Source: Typha latifolia
Taxonomy: Eukaryota > Streptophyta > Magnoliopsida > Poales > Typhaceae
DNA: 64,000 bases
Direction: 5' to 3'
Assembly: GCA_019914945.1 (NCBI GenBank)
Contig: CM034107.1
Span: 1,550,001 to 1,614,000, forward strand
A model generated the notes under the pieces. The model was not told where the DNA came from. It made no database searches and saw only the letters and a list, made by a program, of their open reading frames with translations. Each line of letters begins with the position of its first letter. Positions within the stretch are counted from its first letter, which is position 1. Shown here one piece after another: positions 49,976 through 62,796 of this stretch. Position numbers and translations under genes: made by a program.

Positions 49976-52900
49976 ATGGCGGTGTTGGAGGAATTGATCC
50001 GATCGATCGAGCTGTGGCTGAGGCTGGCGAAGCAGCAAGTGCCGTTAGTGAACCCTAATCTTGATCCTGTTCTGTTGGTTCCCGGGATAGCGGGATCGAT
50101 ATTGAACGCGGTGGACGAGGATGGGAAGGAGGAGAGGGTTTGGGTGCGGATTCTTGGGGCAGATCATGAGTTTCGAGAAAAGCTTTGGTCCCGTTTCGAT
50201 CCCTCCACGGGTAAGGATTTGATCTCTTCTTTTGTTAAATGCTTTTGATAAGTTTATTTGGACTGTTAGATTCGAAAGTTATTGAAAATATATAAAGTGG
50301 TCTTGTTGCATTATCTTCATCATTGCGTTTAGTTGTCGATAAAGGAAGTGATTTGTTTGGATAGTCTGTTCTCTTCCTTTCGAAATCTTGAATTATGATT
50401 TACATATTGTCATTGCTTTATATCTCTTAAATTGTGAATGAATTGAGTTTTGAGGGCCTGAACGAACAAGAAACCCCTGCCTGATAACCCTCGCATTATT
50501 GATATTCTCATTTTCTTTTGCCTTAACATTGCTATTTTATGATGTGCTTTACTTTGTCATTTGGTCATCATGTAATATCCCTCGCTCATCATGCCATATT
50601 CTTGTTAAGCAAGAACTTTTATTCTGGAAGTGTCAGGACTAATCTGACTTTCTTTTTCATGTAATGGAGCAGGCAAAACTGTTTCCTTGGACAAGAAAAC
50701 GAAAATAGTTGTCCCTGAAGATAGATACGGACTATATGCCATTGATCTGTTGGACCCAGATATGGTACATCTCATCTCCTTATTTATATTTCTTCCCCTT
50801 TTGATTTTGTTGATAGACAGTAGTATCTTAGTAATATTATCACTGTTTTGGTGTGTTTTATACAATATTAAATATGCCTTCTAAATAGTACTCATAGTAT
50901 ATCGGTAATTGCTTTCTTCTTTTGAAATGGCTCCAGTGTGTGCATCCTTGTGAAAATACACTATTTTGTAATTTCTTTTGGCTTAATAACTTACTAAGAA
51001 GTTTTTAGTTTACTATTTTAGATAGTGAAAAACAAGAGTGCTTCCCAAATATGGTATCTTATTACTAGTTGGTCCTTGTGATTGCACTTCGGTTTTACAT
51101 CTTCCACACTGTTATGTCTTAGAAATATCTACTTCAGATAGTGGAGCCTGAGAGTTTCCTCACTTTCCATTATGGTAATTGTTCCCTGTAAGTTCTATCT
51201 TCCAAATTTTGTGATTTTATCTGCAGATCATTGGAAGTGAAGGTGTTTGCTATTATCATGACATGATAGTGGAAATGATCAAATGGGGCTATCAAGAGGG
51301 TAAAACCCTCTTTGGTTTTGGTTTTGATTTCCGCCAAAGTAATAGGTATGCCTTTTAGAAAAACTAAATTCTGTGTGGCCTTTGTAACATTGTTGGCTAT
51401 AGAATCTTTTGTAGTTTGTTTCTATTGTTGAATATCCCAGTTTTGTGAACTGCTGTTTGCAAAATATCTATGTCCATTTTAAGTTACATTTATGAAAGGA
51501 TAGTGCTAAATTTTATGGAGGGCATTAAAGAGATTGTCTATGTTGATTGCACTAATGAAAAAAAAAACTTATAAGATGTGAGAAGAGTACATCAGAGTGT
51601 TTGACTTAAAACTTTTTTAGTATTTTCATATTTTATCTTTGGCTAGTAAAATTTGAAGAAAATTGTGTGGCCTTTTGAGGTACAACATCATATTTTTCAG
51701 GTTGGAATGTATCCTTACTATCTAAGAATTACTATTAAGATCCTGGCATAGGGATTGGTAGTAAAGTAAGATTCCATGGGCTTAGTTCCTGGAAATCGTT
51801 AAGCTCATGAAAATTAGGCGAGAAGAAATCTCTCTCTCGCCCCAGTTCGCCTTTCCGATACAGACAGATTCTGGGAAATAGAAGAGGAAAACTATATGAT
51901 TCCACGGTAGTAGAGCTTGGAAATGATCTAATGAAGCTTATTCTTTCCCAGAAAGCTAAAGAAGTAAAAACCAGTATCATCACTAATATCATTATTATTC
52001 ATTCAGAATTCATGGTTTTTTTCCCCTATTCAGTCCTGACCTGAAATGGACTATTATTTCAAGGCAATGGGTCACAAGGTTAAAATTTTCTTTTGCATTA
52101 TGATTTTAGGCAATGGATCATCTTGACAAACCATTTTCATCAAAATTACCAAAATTTTAATGATACCTTGATATGTTATTTTACATATATACATCCATAT
52201 ATCTGTGTATATTTTTAAGGAATTGATTGAACTACTTTTCTTTTTGCATTTTCTTTGTCACCTCAGGCTCCAGGAAACTCTGGATAAATTCTCTGCAAAG
52301 TTAGAGGCAATATATACCTGTTCTGGAGGAAAGAAGGTGAACATCATAACTCACTCAATGGGAGGATTACTGGTAAAATGTTTTGTATCTCTGTATAGTG
52401 ATGTAAGTACTCTCTCTTTCCTTGGATTTCATATTTCTGTGTCTAATCACTGCCTCTATGACCTTCTGCTAAAGCCACCTAATTATCAAAGAAAATGGTT
52501 TAATATTTTTCAGATCTTTGAGAAGTATGTGAAGAGCTGGGTTGCAATTGCTGCACCGTTTCAAGGTAGGAGTCCTAGATATATACACACCTTTGTTTCG
52601 TATACTGACTAATATTAAAGATTTGAAGGGAGCTATTAATTTCAATATCATTAATTTGTTAGAAATTATCTACATGAACTTTGCTTTTTTCCTTTATTTA
52701 AAGTTTGAAGAGCTTGATTCTGTCCTTTTTTCTTGTCAGAACCAGCAAGTAGTGATTAAACTTCCTCTTTGTTCCTTTCTTAGGGCTTGCCATGCATTTT
52801 ATGATCTTCCCTGCACTCAACATCTTCAATGATCAGAAAGGAAAAAAAAAAGAGAGATCGAATTATTGAAGAACTACATAATCTTCTCTATTTATTTCTA

Positions 52901-55900
52901 CATAATCTTCTTAAAACTTGCTCTACAGAATATTCTTAAAACTTGCTCTACAGAATATTCTTAAAACTTGCTCTACAGAATCTTCTTACACTTGTTTAGT
53001 CATACCTACGATCAATTATATGGAAACTGGAAATTCTAGAATGTTTCTGCAACTACAATGCAATTCAAGTAAAATGGATTTCAAGCCTCGTAAACAATAG
53101 GCTTATCACATGAGTGAACTTCAACATAAGAATACATCCTAATTTGCCATTAAGAGTTTTGAGCTGTTTCATATAAATCATGGGTTTCCTCCGTGGTTAG
53201 CCATTTTATCTTCACTTTCTCAATTGTGCGCTACATCAGTTTGATCCTTTTAATCCTGATTTGAGCATTTAAGTTGCCGAAGTCAGGCTATAGTCCCTTT
53301 TCTTTTAATCCTATTGTTGAGGTTGAATTTTTTATCGTTTTCCTTAGATTCCTATCAAGGATGTGGAGGACAGTTTTATTTTCCCCTAATATTGCATCAG
53401 ATTTTATTTGTAAAGTTCAACCATAGATCTTATCGCTATTTCCTTCTCAACAATATCTGCAATTTGCACACTTTTTGTTAATCAATTTGTCACTGTATGT
53501 AAATTGTGGGTGATGAGAAGGTTTGTTACTTTTATATGAGAGAAACAACTTGGTTATCATGGGCAGGTGCTCCTGGATATATTACAACTAGTCTCTTGAA
53601 TGGAATGTCCTTTGTGGAAGGTTGGGAAGGGAACTTCTTCATTTCCAAGTGGAGCATGCAACAGTTGGTATATCTCCAACCAAAATTTGTTTGCATTGTT
53701 TGCTTTCTCAGTTATGTTGTTTTTCTGTTTGTACCGACATCATCTAATGTTATGTGTTCTTGAAATACTTTCTAAGTTTCTATACTCTATCCTGTCCAAT
53801 TCATTTCCATCTCATACTTGAAATAAGAGGACCAATATGTCTGAATAGAATTTCCATTTGCATCATTATATGTCTCTGTCTTGCTATGTGGTGAAGTTGT
53901 TTTGTTAAAAAAAGGTAATAACTTTCAGAGAAGCACTTAATTTACTTGCTCTAATATAGTTGGATTTTTAGAGGTCCTGCTGGAAATGATTCATTATTGC
54001 AAATAGAACACAGAAAGATATAATTTTCTTCATTAATTATTCAAATTGGTACTAGACTGTTATGGTTATGGCTTATAACATTAGATACTAGATACATATT
54101 AGAGGCTACATTATTAATTTATAACCTTGTTTCCCAGTTTGCTAGCTTCTGTTAAATATAACTTTGTTGGATTAGTTAAAGTTGAAAATGACATTGTGGA
54201 ATTCATTTTCCCTTCAGTGAACATGCCTAATAGTTTCCCCTGTATAACATCATATGATGATATTACCTTCTGTGCATTTGATATGTGTATGCTTTTCTGA
54301 TATGGATACCTAAAATTTCTCATGGCAATGTTAGAACTAGTACACATTATACCTGTAGTGCCCTAGCGGAAAGATATTTATTTGTTATTGTAATTTGTAG
54401 TCATTATAAACTTATAATTTGCCAGGACAATTACTTTGTTAATCTTCATCAAGATCAGTGCAAGTAGAACATAATAACTATGACTTTTCTGGTCTTCATA
54501 GAGAATTAATACATCGATGTCTTATTGCTTCAGTTAATTGAATGTCCATCAATTTATGAGTTGATGGCTTCCCCCGAGTTCCAATGGGAACATGTTCCAC
54601 TTTTGCAACTGTGGAGAGAGAAGGATGATGACCATGGTAATTCAACTACCTTGCTGGAGTCATATGAACCAGTGGAAGCTATAAAGTTAATGGCTGAAGC
54701 TCTTTTAAATAATGTGGTGAGACATCTGCATTTCCTTTTCTGTCCTAATAGCCATCCCACGTCCGCCTTTTGTGAGATAGTCTATTCTGCATAGATTCAT
54801 CTCTCAAGTGTCAACTTCCAGTTTAGTGTTCACTGCCCATTTCTGACACACCTGAAAGGAGAAATTACATGCCTTAAAATGCAGTGCTATGTTATATATG
54901 GATTTGCCAGATTCTCTTATTCTTTTACATATTTTTGCAGGTTACTTGTGGTGGATTAGAGGTTCCTTTGCCCCTCAACTTAGAGATATTGAGATTGGCA
55001 ACTGAGACTCGTGAAATTTTATCCCGTGCCAAGCTTCCAGCAACAGTGAAGTTTTACAATATCTACGGGATCAACAATGGAACACCTCACAGTGTTTGGT
55101 ACACTTTTTCTTTACATTCTGGAGTTTCCATAACATTGCATAAGCATGTCTGATATCCATGAAGATTTTTCTCTTTGCTCTTTTATGAGTATTAAACAAT
55201 TAGATAATACTTTAGAACATCTCTGACCATCCTCCATTTATCAATTAATCGTTCTTTTCAAACATCGGTAGAAATTTATTCCTAAAGCTTAACTGTTGCT
55301 TCACTGTTGCTAGAGGAAAATTTTATTGTTTTGATATTGAAATCTGGGCTTTCACCTGAATTATTATGCATTTGTGCTACATGTAGGACCTTGGTAATAT
55401 GTTTGGCACTGTGGTAAGAAATTGTCATCTAGGATATGGCACTCCCTTTGGAATCTCCTTGATGCAAGCTATCCATCACTTCCTTTAGAAAGTTTACCTA
55501 ACAATAAATATTTCTTTTGGTGCTTCAATGCATCTATAATTCTATATAGCACACCAACTCCACATCTCCTATTTCAGGTTTCTTAGGGTAAAAGTCGCTA
55601 TAGCTTCTAATTTCAGACTAGAAGGTTTCCAATACCTGGGCCGCAGTAAGAAATTCTAATTTTATTTTGTCAGGGTGGTCTGACAAGTATAACTTTGGTG
55701 CTTCTCCTTATCACTTTGATAAATAAATTAAAGCAATGTTATTAATCTAAGCTTAACATATATTTTTTCGTGCTTCAGTGCATCTAAATTCTATACTAGC
55801 AACACCAACTCCACAACATCTCCTATTTCCTGTTTCTTAGGGTAAAAGTCACTTTACCTTCTAATTTGAATACCTGGGTCCCAGTAAGAAATTTTAATTT

Positions 55901-58900
55901 TATTTTGTCAGGTGTTGTCTGACAAGTGAACTTTGATGCTTGTCCTTGTGAAGCACTTTGATAAATAGATTCAAGCAATGATATTAATCCGTGAAGCTTC
56001 ATAGATATTTTCATGGAACTATTGACCTAGCCAAGATTTGAAGTTGTTCTAGGTTGCACATCTCTCATGCCAGACAAAAGCTTGCCAATGGCTTGTGGAG
56101 GATAAAACAAGGAATCTGCCATAAAGAGGAGGTGGCAAGAAGAATAAGACGAAAAGAAGAGATTTATGTGCAATCTTTTACAAGCATAATTCCAATTTCT
56201 GTGATAAAATTTTCATAATTTCAGAACTTTCCTCATCCATATATAAGAAATGAGAAGTTCAAGTTACTATCCAAAGTTCCAAACTACTATAGATCTTTCC
56301 AAGTCAATCTATAACTTAAACAAGGACCCTTTTTAAATTCACATCAACAAAAACTTATTTTCTGAGCAACTAGCACTCAAAACCTGCAACACTGACTTTT
56401 TCTCTCTACCACCATCACTGCTTGTCAGTCGCACAACTAGTGGCTTCCAAATCCTAAACCCTTGAATGTATGATTGCGGAGTGCCTATCACCTTTAACGG
56501 CACTTTAAAGTGCATGTTGTTTCGGGCCAGAAGTTTTAAATCAGACAGGAACCTCTAGAGTAAGAGCCTTCCTGTCGAGTTATAGGAAATTGCAAACTAA
56601 CGTGGCCAGTATGATACTATACAGCTCATTAACATTAGTTAATTGTGCAATATCAAGAACATCTGAAAACTTTTGTTTGTCTTTTACATGATCATTAACC
56701 ATTAGTTCATCAATTCCAAGCAATCGATTATATTTGCTGATTTGTAAGTGCTTTATTGAATTTTCTTCTCTTTTTACTTGTCTCCTCCTGCAGCTATGGG
56801 AGTGAAGATGCACCTATTTCAGATCTTCAAAAAATTCTGTGCGTTCAGGTTAGTATTCTGATCCTGAATGTTTGTTCATCCTAATGAATCTTGGAATCCA
56901 TCAATTAAGGTTGGTAGTTTGTGATATGGAACCAAGTAACAACTAAGACACTGGAAGGGTATAGATGAAAAAAATAATATGGAGGGGTGATGTGTAGGGC
57001 TGCCAAAATAATTGAGCCAGCTCGATCAAGCTTGACTCAAAATTGAGCTGATTCAAACTTGATCAGCTGAACCAGGCTGGAAATTATTTTTGAGCTGAGT
57101 TTGATCATCAGTCAACACAATCAATCTTAGCTCGATAATGATAGTATAAGATTTAAAATTATATAATATATTCATAAATATAATGAATATGAATCTTTAG
57201 ATCAATATCTAAGGCTCATAATATTAGTTAACTCTAGGGCTATATTTTTAGCCATCCATGACTGCAATAGAAGTGCGTATTGGTTTAGGTATACTTTTAA
57301 TCATCTTTTTGTCACTTGTTAGTTAAGGTTCTTGAAATCTTTTGCATGCAGATTGTTAAATCAAGCCTAATTCAAACTTGATTTAGTTCAAGCTCCATGC
57401 TTGATTTAGGCTTGAATTTAATATGTTTGAATCTGGAGTATAAGTGATTGGCTCATTTAGGGTTCAAGCTCAAAATTGTCTTAAATTGAAATTAAATCAA
57501 TTCAAGCTTGATTATGGATTTAGCCTCGAAATTAATTTGGAATCAAGCTCGATCAGAGCATAGCTCGATTACACCCATAGTACTAATAGCATTGCAATAA
57601 ATTTTGATAGTCATACACGTAACCCATGGTTCGAAGGATCGGCCGATCCGCTCTCTCTCTTTTACTATTTCTCCTCTCTCTCCTTTTCTCCTTACCATAG
57701 CTATTGCTTCTCCAACGTAGAAATCCAACTCGGGCAAACTCCACCAACGCAAATCCAACTCCGACGACCTTGGCTATGTAATTTTTTTATTTTATTTCTT
57801 TCTCTCTCCCCTCTCTCTTTACTTCACTATAGTTTTTTCTTCTCTCCCCTTCATATTATGACAGAGTTTTTTTTTTTATTTCTTTCACTCATTCTCTCTC
57901 CTTCTTTGCAGCAGTTTTAAGTAATTTAGTACTTTTTTTTAGTTTTTAGGCTTTATATGTGAGTAATTATTATTTTTTTATTTTTTTAGATTTTAAATTT
58001 TTTTTTTGTATTTTTAAATAATATTTAGAATTTTATGTAATTAAAAATAGTCCAATTCAATTCAAGCGGCCGATATGACCGATACATATTATTTTATCGG
58101 AAGGCCGATCCCAATTTTTCGAGCCTTGACGTAAACAATGGAGTTTCTAGAGGTATCCATGCAAGAAAAAAGGGTTCAGGGGATACATGAAAATACCAAA
58201 TTTAGAAAGATATACTTGCAAAACCTTGAGCTTTTTTCTGCCATTCATTTTGAAGCTGACTTCCAATATTTTGATGGTTTAAACTTGTTCTTTGTGGCTT
58301 TGTATTGAACAGTGCAGCAAACGATTTTTAGTATTGTTCTAATTCTCTAATCTGGTAATATACTTATTTATTTCCATATTTTTGTGTTTCCAGGCAAAAT
58401 ATATTTGTGTTGATGGTGATGGGACAGTTCCAACAGAATCAGCAAAGGTACTTGATCCTTCATCATTTTTGTGGATTATATTCGAATGTCCTTGTACCCA
58501 TGTCTTATGGCTCTGTAGGATTAGGTGTTTAATGTACTAAGGAAAAAGAACAGCAGTTGGTGGATCAACACATCCCTCTAGAAACAAGAAATCATTCTTC
58601 AACTCTTCACCAACATAAAAGAGAGATGTTTTTTTAAATATAGTGGTAATCGATAGGGTTTGCTTGTGTTACTAATTTTCTAGCAAGTTTCAGATACATG
58701 GCTTCATAGATTCTACCAATCCAGTTCATTATGAGTACAGATTGATATCTATAATTGATTCTCCGGCAGCCCAAACCTTTCTATGCCATGCATATGTATA
58801 CATAACGCTCACCATTTTGTAGCACTGAGGCAATAACTAGAAATGGTGGAGAGATGTTATCTGATGGCTAAAGTTATCATAGAGTTGTACATCTCATTGC

Positions 58901-59679
58901 AAAGAGAACTAAGAGGATAAGATAGATACACGTCATGGCGAGGAATAGAGTTTAATGCCCATCCTTGAACTCAAAGCCCTTTTGGATTGAAGTTTCACTG
59001 CACAAATTTCGAAAATCTAGGCTTGCTATTTTCATAAATCATAGAGGAGTTTGATCAAATAGTTCAGTCCATGGCTGGCTCGCCTAACATGCTCAGCCCG
59101 TTTTTCATTGGGCTGGATTACTGATTTTTTACCTGCTGGGCTAGGCGCAACCAAGTTCTTCTAGAAAGAACTAGCAAGATCCTATAACATTTTATGATCT
59201 AATTTGACAAATATTACATATCTTACAGTATCTAACGGAATTTGGTTGCAAATTTGCAGGCAGATGGCCTTGATGCGGTGACAAGAGTTGGAGTTCCTGC
59301 TGACCACCGTGGAATTGTCTGTGATCGCCATGTGTTCCGGATACTCAAGCACTGGCTGAAGGCAGGAGAACCTGATCCCTTCTATAATCCAGTTAATGAT
59401 TATGTAATTCTCCCCACTGCCTTTGAGGTTGAAAGGCATCGCGAAGAAGGTATGCAGGTCAGTGCTGTCAAGGAAGACTGGGAGATTATATCCTCGAATA
59501 ACAGTGATTTGGATAAAGCCTCTGCTGATCTTCCTGCTCTTATTGGTTCCTTATCTCTATCTTGTGAGGGCAAGGAGGGTTCAGTGGATGAGGCCCAGGC
59601 AACCCTCATTGTTCACCCTCAGAGTAATGGCAGACAGCACGTGGAAGTTACAGCACTGGGTATCACCATCGATGCATAG
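49976..59679 (+). CDS. LCAT4: Lecithin-cholesterol acyltransferase-like 4 (phospholipase/acyltransferase)
   Basis: Eleven exons, 49976-50210, 50673-50764, 51227-51345, 52267-52402, 52514-52565, 53567-53667, 54534-54716, 54941-55098, 56794-56848, 58394-58447 and 59260-59679, sum to 1,605 nt and 534 aa. It matches the plant LCAT-like 4 family, alpha/beta hydrolases with phospholipase A activity on phosphatidylcholine. PVLLVPGIAGSILNAVDE carries the oxyanion-side motif, IITHSMGGLL the nucleophile S179, ICVDGDGTVP the acid (D384 or D386), and VPADHRGI the His (H411). It also has GFGFDFRQSNRL and KSWVAIAAPFQGAPGYITTSL. No signal peptide is evident. Introns are long for the window: intron 8 has a 250-bp tandem duplication and intron 9 two miniature transposons. 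All introns are GT-AG. AATAAA at 59893-59898 is a plausible polyadenylation signal. Confidence 0.95.
52908..52982. repeat. 25-bp tandem repeat, three copies, LCAT4 intron 5
   Basis: The word TTAAAACTTGCTCTACAGAA recurs at 52911, 52936 and 52961 with a 25-bp period and almost no divergence. It lies in intron 5 of the LCAT4-like gene. Confidence 0.9.
55505..55999. repeat. Diverged 250-bp tandem duplication in LCAT4 intron 8
   Basis: Copy 1 (about 55505-55754) and copy 2 (about 55755-55999) align from GTGCTTCAATGCATCT / GTGCTTCAGTGCATCT through a shared TTTCTTAGGGTAAAAGTC to ATTAATC...AAGCTT. There are scattered substitutions and small indels, so the duplication is old. Non-coding, between exons 8 and 9. 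Confidence 0.85.
56995..57577 (+). mobile_element. hAT-like non-autonomous element in LCAT4 intron 9
   Basis: Starts TAGGGCTGCCAAAATAATTG and ends GCTCGATTACACCCA, the same ends as the 18313-18863 element, with the same internal GCTCGATCAAGC words. No target-site duplication is recognisable, so this copy is older or its ends have decayed. Confidence 0.6.
57625..58128 (+). mobile_element. hAT-type MITE in LCAT4 intron 9
   Basis: The left end CATGGTTCGAAGGATCGGCC and the reverse-complemented right end CAAGGCTCGAAAAATTGGGA match imperfectly, and both have GGCCGATC just inside. The flanks ACGTAACC (57617-57624) and ACGTAAAC (58129-58136) are an 8-bp target duplication with one change, typical of hAT. 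The interior is CT- and T-rich and non-coding. Confidence 0.7.
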
Positions 59680-60633
59680 CCATTTGAACTAATTTCACTA
59701 GTATAATTACACCTTGAGCAGACGCAATACACCTATGTACATAGTAGTTAAGTTGTTCCATTACCGCGGCATAAAAGTCCATCATGATGTATATAACCAA
59801 TATATATATATATATGCAAGAGCCTATGAGCAAGCTCATATTGTACAGAACAAGCTGTTCTATATGCTGGTGATACAATGGTATCTATTATCAATAAAAT
59901 GAAGAGAATTAATTTTATTTGAATTGAGTATTGCACAAATGTTAGTTTGGTGGAGTGGTTGGCTAAAATATTGTGTTAATTTTTGACGCTGTAATGCCTT
60001 AGGTATCTGTTTTGGTTTACTATTTGCAACTTGGAGCATAGTACATGCACAATAGAATAAGAAAGTTCAAGAACATCCCAGATTATCTTTCTGAGAATAG
60101 GTACTCTGGATAATCTCGGAAAGATAATCCACTTGTGAAAGATAACAGATGGATAATTGAAAAGAATCAAATGGATAATCCTCTTATGTACCTATATACA
60201 TTGGATAATCCAATTGTAATCCTCTTTTGTTCATAGTTGCATGTTTTATTAGAGAGAGAAATAAAAACTTAATGATATCCCAATTAAACCTTTACACTTG
60301 GATTCGAATATGAGAAAGATTTAAGAGTTTTCGATGCATAAAAACTTAGTTGCACGCTTTCTTCTCTCCTTTCTCTTTGCATCTCAGTGTTTTATCTCTT
60401 TTGAAGGTGTTCATTGACCCAAGAATGACTGTTTGAAACATCACGTAAAGTCACAAATTTTTGAATTCCAAACGATAATAGTGATATTAATAATAACAGA
60501 AACAATAACAACCAGAAGAATACAATGGTTCTACTCAGAGAGGTCTATAACAACTACAAAAATAAAATAAAATAAAAACAGAACACAACTAATCAAATAA
60601 CAGAATGGCAATAGAACTGCTCTCTCGTCAATC
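59680..60633. other. Convergent 3' flanks of LCAT4 and CYSTM genes
   Basis: Contains the LCAT4 3' UTR with a short (TA)n at 59801-59815 and the likely polyadenylation signal near 59893. The remainder has no supported gene. GATAATC-like words recur in both orientations at about 60075-60215 and could fold, but no known RNA was recognised. Confidence 0.45.
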
Positions 60634-61633
60634 TCAGAAGCACATATCAAGAACGCAGCAGCAACACAAGGCGGCACAACTGCAGATCAAATACAACAAG
60701 AACAAATCAGAAAAATGGCTAAAAGATTGTACATCCATATCAACTTATACAAGCAATTGTATATATATATATATATATTCTATTGTATTAGCTAAGGATA
60801 TATATCTTCATGAAATATCCTTATGAATGGAGAAAATAGCAGAACAAGTGTTATGGCTTACCATCCTTTCCAGAAACCATCACTGCGATCCTTCGTCTCT
60901 ACCGGAACTTGTTGAGGATACGCCGCGCCGTCTTTCGTAGGGTAGCCCGCCGGAGGTGGAGCGACGACGTAAGCTGGAGGATTGCTTTGCTCAGGGGGAG
61001 GGTATGCATTTGATGGTGGTGGATAAACTGCAGAGGTGATGCAATTCATATGAAGGATTGGTTAATAAACCATGCATGCATGCAGAATAATAATGATATA
61101 TGTTACCATATTCTTACCAAAGGAAAGAAGCACTATTAATTCATTTGGCGATTTTGTTTCTTAAGTACATTAAGAGATAATCCACATGATCATCAATCAT
61201 CTAACTTGATAAATGGAACAAATTCAACCCTGATTATAGTTAATAATACCTTCATAAAATCTCAGCAAATGAAAAGGGCATTCATCTTAAGTTTTCCTTG
61301 TAAATCTGAAAAAAATATCACGAAATTACAAAGACCCACTTCTTAATTAAATATACTTCCTATTGTTGGCCAGAAGTAAATTTGCTTTAAAACTAGTTGA
61401 TAACAACAATGATTTCAGCACAATATATTCATTCTCCTTTCCTCTTAGAACCTGTAAGTAAAGACATCTTTAAACAAACTATAATACTCCACTAAACTCA
61501 AAACTGCAAAAAGATCATTTGGGCAATAAATAAACCAAAATATAATAGTAATAATATCTAATCTCTGGACTGTACAAAGAAGAGCAGGCCCAATACCTGG
61601 AGCAGGAGCTTGATGCTGGTCGTAGTAACTCAT
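60634..61633 (-). CDS. Small cysteine-rich transmembrane (CYSTM) protein
   Basis: Three exons, 61633-61597, 61027-60862 and 60679-60634, join to 249 nt and only 82 aa, too short and too split to stand out as one open frame. The N-terminus is Pro/Tyr-rich (MSYYDQHQAPAP, then YPPPSNAYPPPEQSNPPAY). After KDRSDGFWKG comes CCAALCCCCVLDMCF, the cysteine-rich membrane module at the extreme C-terminus that defines CYSTM proteins. These small tail-anchored plasma-membrane proteins are linked to stress tolerance and, in the WIH branch, to germ-cell development (family knowledge). Splice sites are GT-AG and the frame closes exactly with TGA. The start ATG is the only one before the conserved region. An (AT)n tract at 60760-60778 lies in intron 2. 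Confidence 0.92.
60760..60778. repeat. (AT)n microsatellite in CYSTM intron 2
   Basis: A pure AT dinucleotide run between exons 2 and 3 of the CYSTM gene. Confidence 0.9.
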
Positions 61634-62796
61634 GTTAGCTCTAAGATGGAACTGAAACTAAGTAATTGAGAGGAAAAAAGAAAAAGAAAAAAAGTCTTGA
61701 GAAGTAGATCTAGAGCACCAGAGAAGGAAGTTGAGAAAGATGAAGCGTATGCATCTCTACTTATAGATAAGTTGGTGATGGATTCATTGCTTAAGAGTGA
61801 ATTATCCGTTACACGGATTCATAGGGCGATCTCTTTTCAACGCGGTTTTTATAATAAATGCACAGCACCAGAAGGCACCACGTAGTTATCTAATTACGTG
61901 TTTGTTTAGTATTAATCGAGTTGATATACGTCATGGAATTGGGACAAATAAAAAGGCGTTCATTATTAAACTACTGATGTCGTGTCATATCATTAAATTT
62001 TTTTTTTCTTTCTATCTATCACAAGTTATAATCATGCGTATTTACTTGAATTAATCCAAAATTAAGGAACTCTACAAGGGTGTATGCATAGAATTAAAGG
62101 TTTTGTTTTGTTGTTAGCGTTTTGGAAACGGCTGCGAAGGTGGCAGGTAGATTCGTGATTGCCGGAAAAGTTGGACGTTTTCTATTTGGAGGTTTTGCTG
62201 CTTTGGGTTGTTCATCAGCTCTCAACTGCTCCATTAAGAACACTATGGATTAGATGGCTTAGGTGATTAAATTTAAGACGTAACACTGTAAATGATCCAA
62301 GATTTAGATATCTCTTAAGCCATTCGAAATTATGAACAGAGGTCACGAGTTTGACTTCTGACGTGGACGTTAGAAAGTTGATATTTAGTATATTTTTTAA
62401 TTATTTATATGTTGGAGAGAACTAACTCTTTTGCTAACAATATGGCAATTGGATTGAATGGTAAACGGGTCGGGTTGAGGATGATCCAAACCCGAAAGTC
62501 CAATCCCAGTTTATATGGGTTGACTTTTGAAAACGCTTAGCCTGGCGGCCTATAGCTATAGAGTTGGGCTTTTGAATCGGGCCATTGGGCCCATTACCAT
62601 AGAGTTTAGACCCAATTCAAATTTTGGCCCGAAATATTCGGATCCGGGCATTAGCGTACAAATTGAGCAGCACGAATCAACTCCGACCACCATTAACTTC
62701 CTACCCCCTTCTTCCTCTACCTCTACCTCTACCAACCACTACATATCACAGAGAAGACGACGATAACATAGCTCAAGAAGGCATTAATCTCCACCG
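61634..62796. other. Bidirectional upstream region of CYSTM and IMPL1-like genes
   Basis: About 1.2 kb between two divergent genes with no supported coding sequence. The left end is the CYSTM leader and promoter. The right end (62600-62796) is the leader of the phosphatase gene and has a short CTCTAC repeat at about 62716-62735. No TATA element was assigned with confidence. Confidence 0.5.

Noticed and set aside
57601..57660. tRNA-like GGTTCGAAGGATC near 57628
   Set aside because: It is the terminal repeat of a hAT-type MITE; no cloverleaf or anticodon arm can be drawn.
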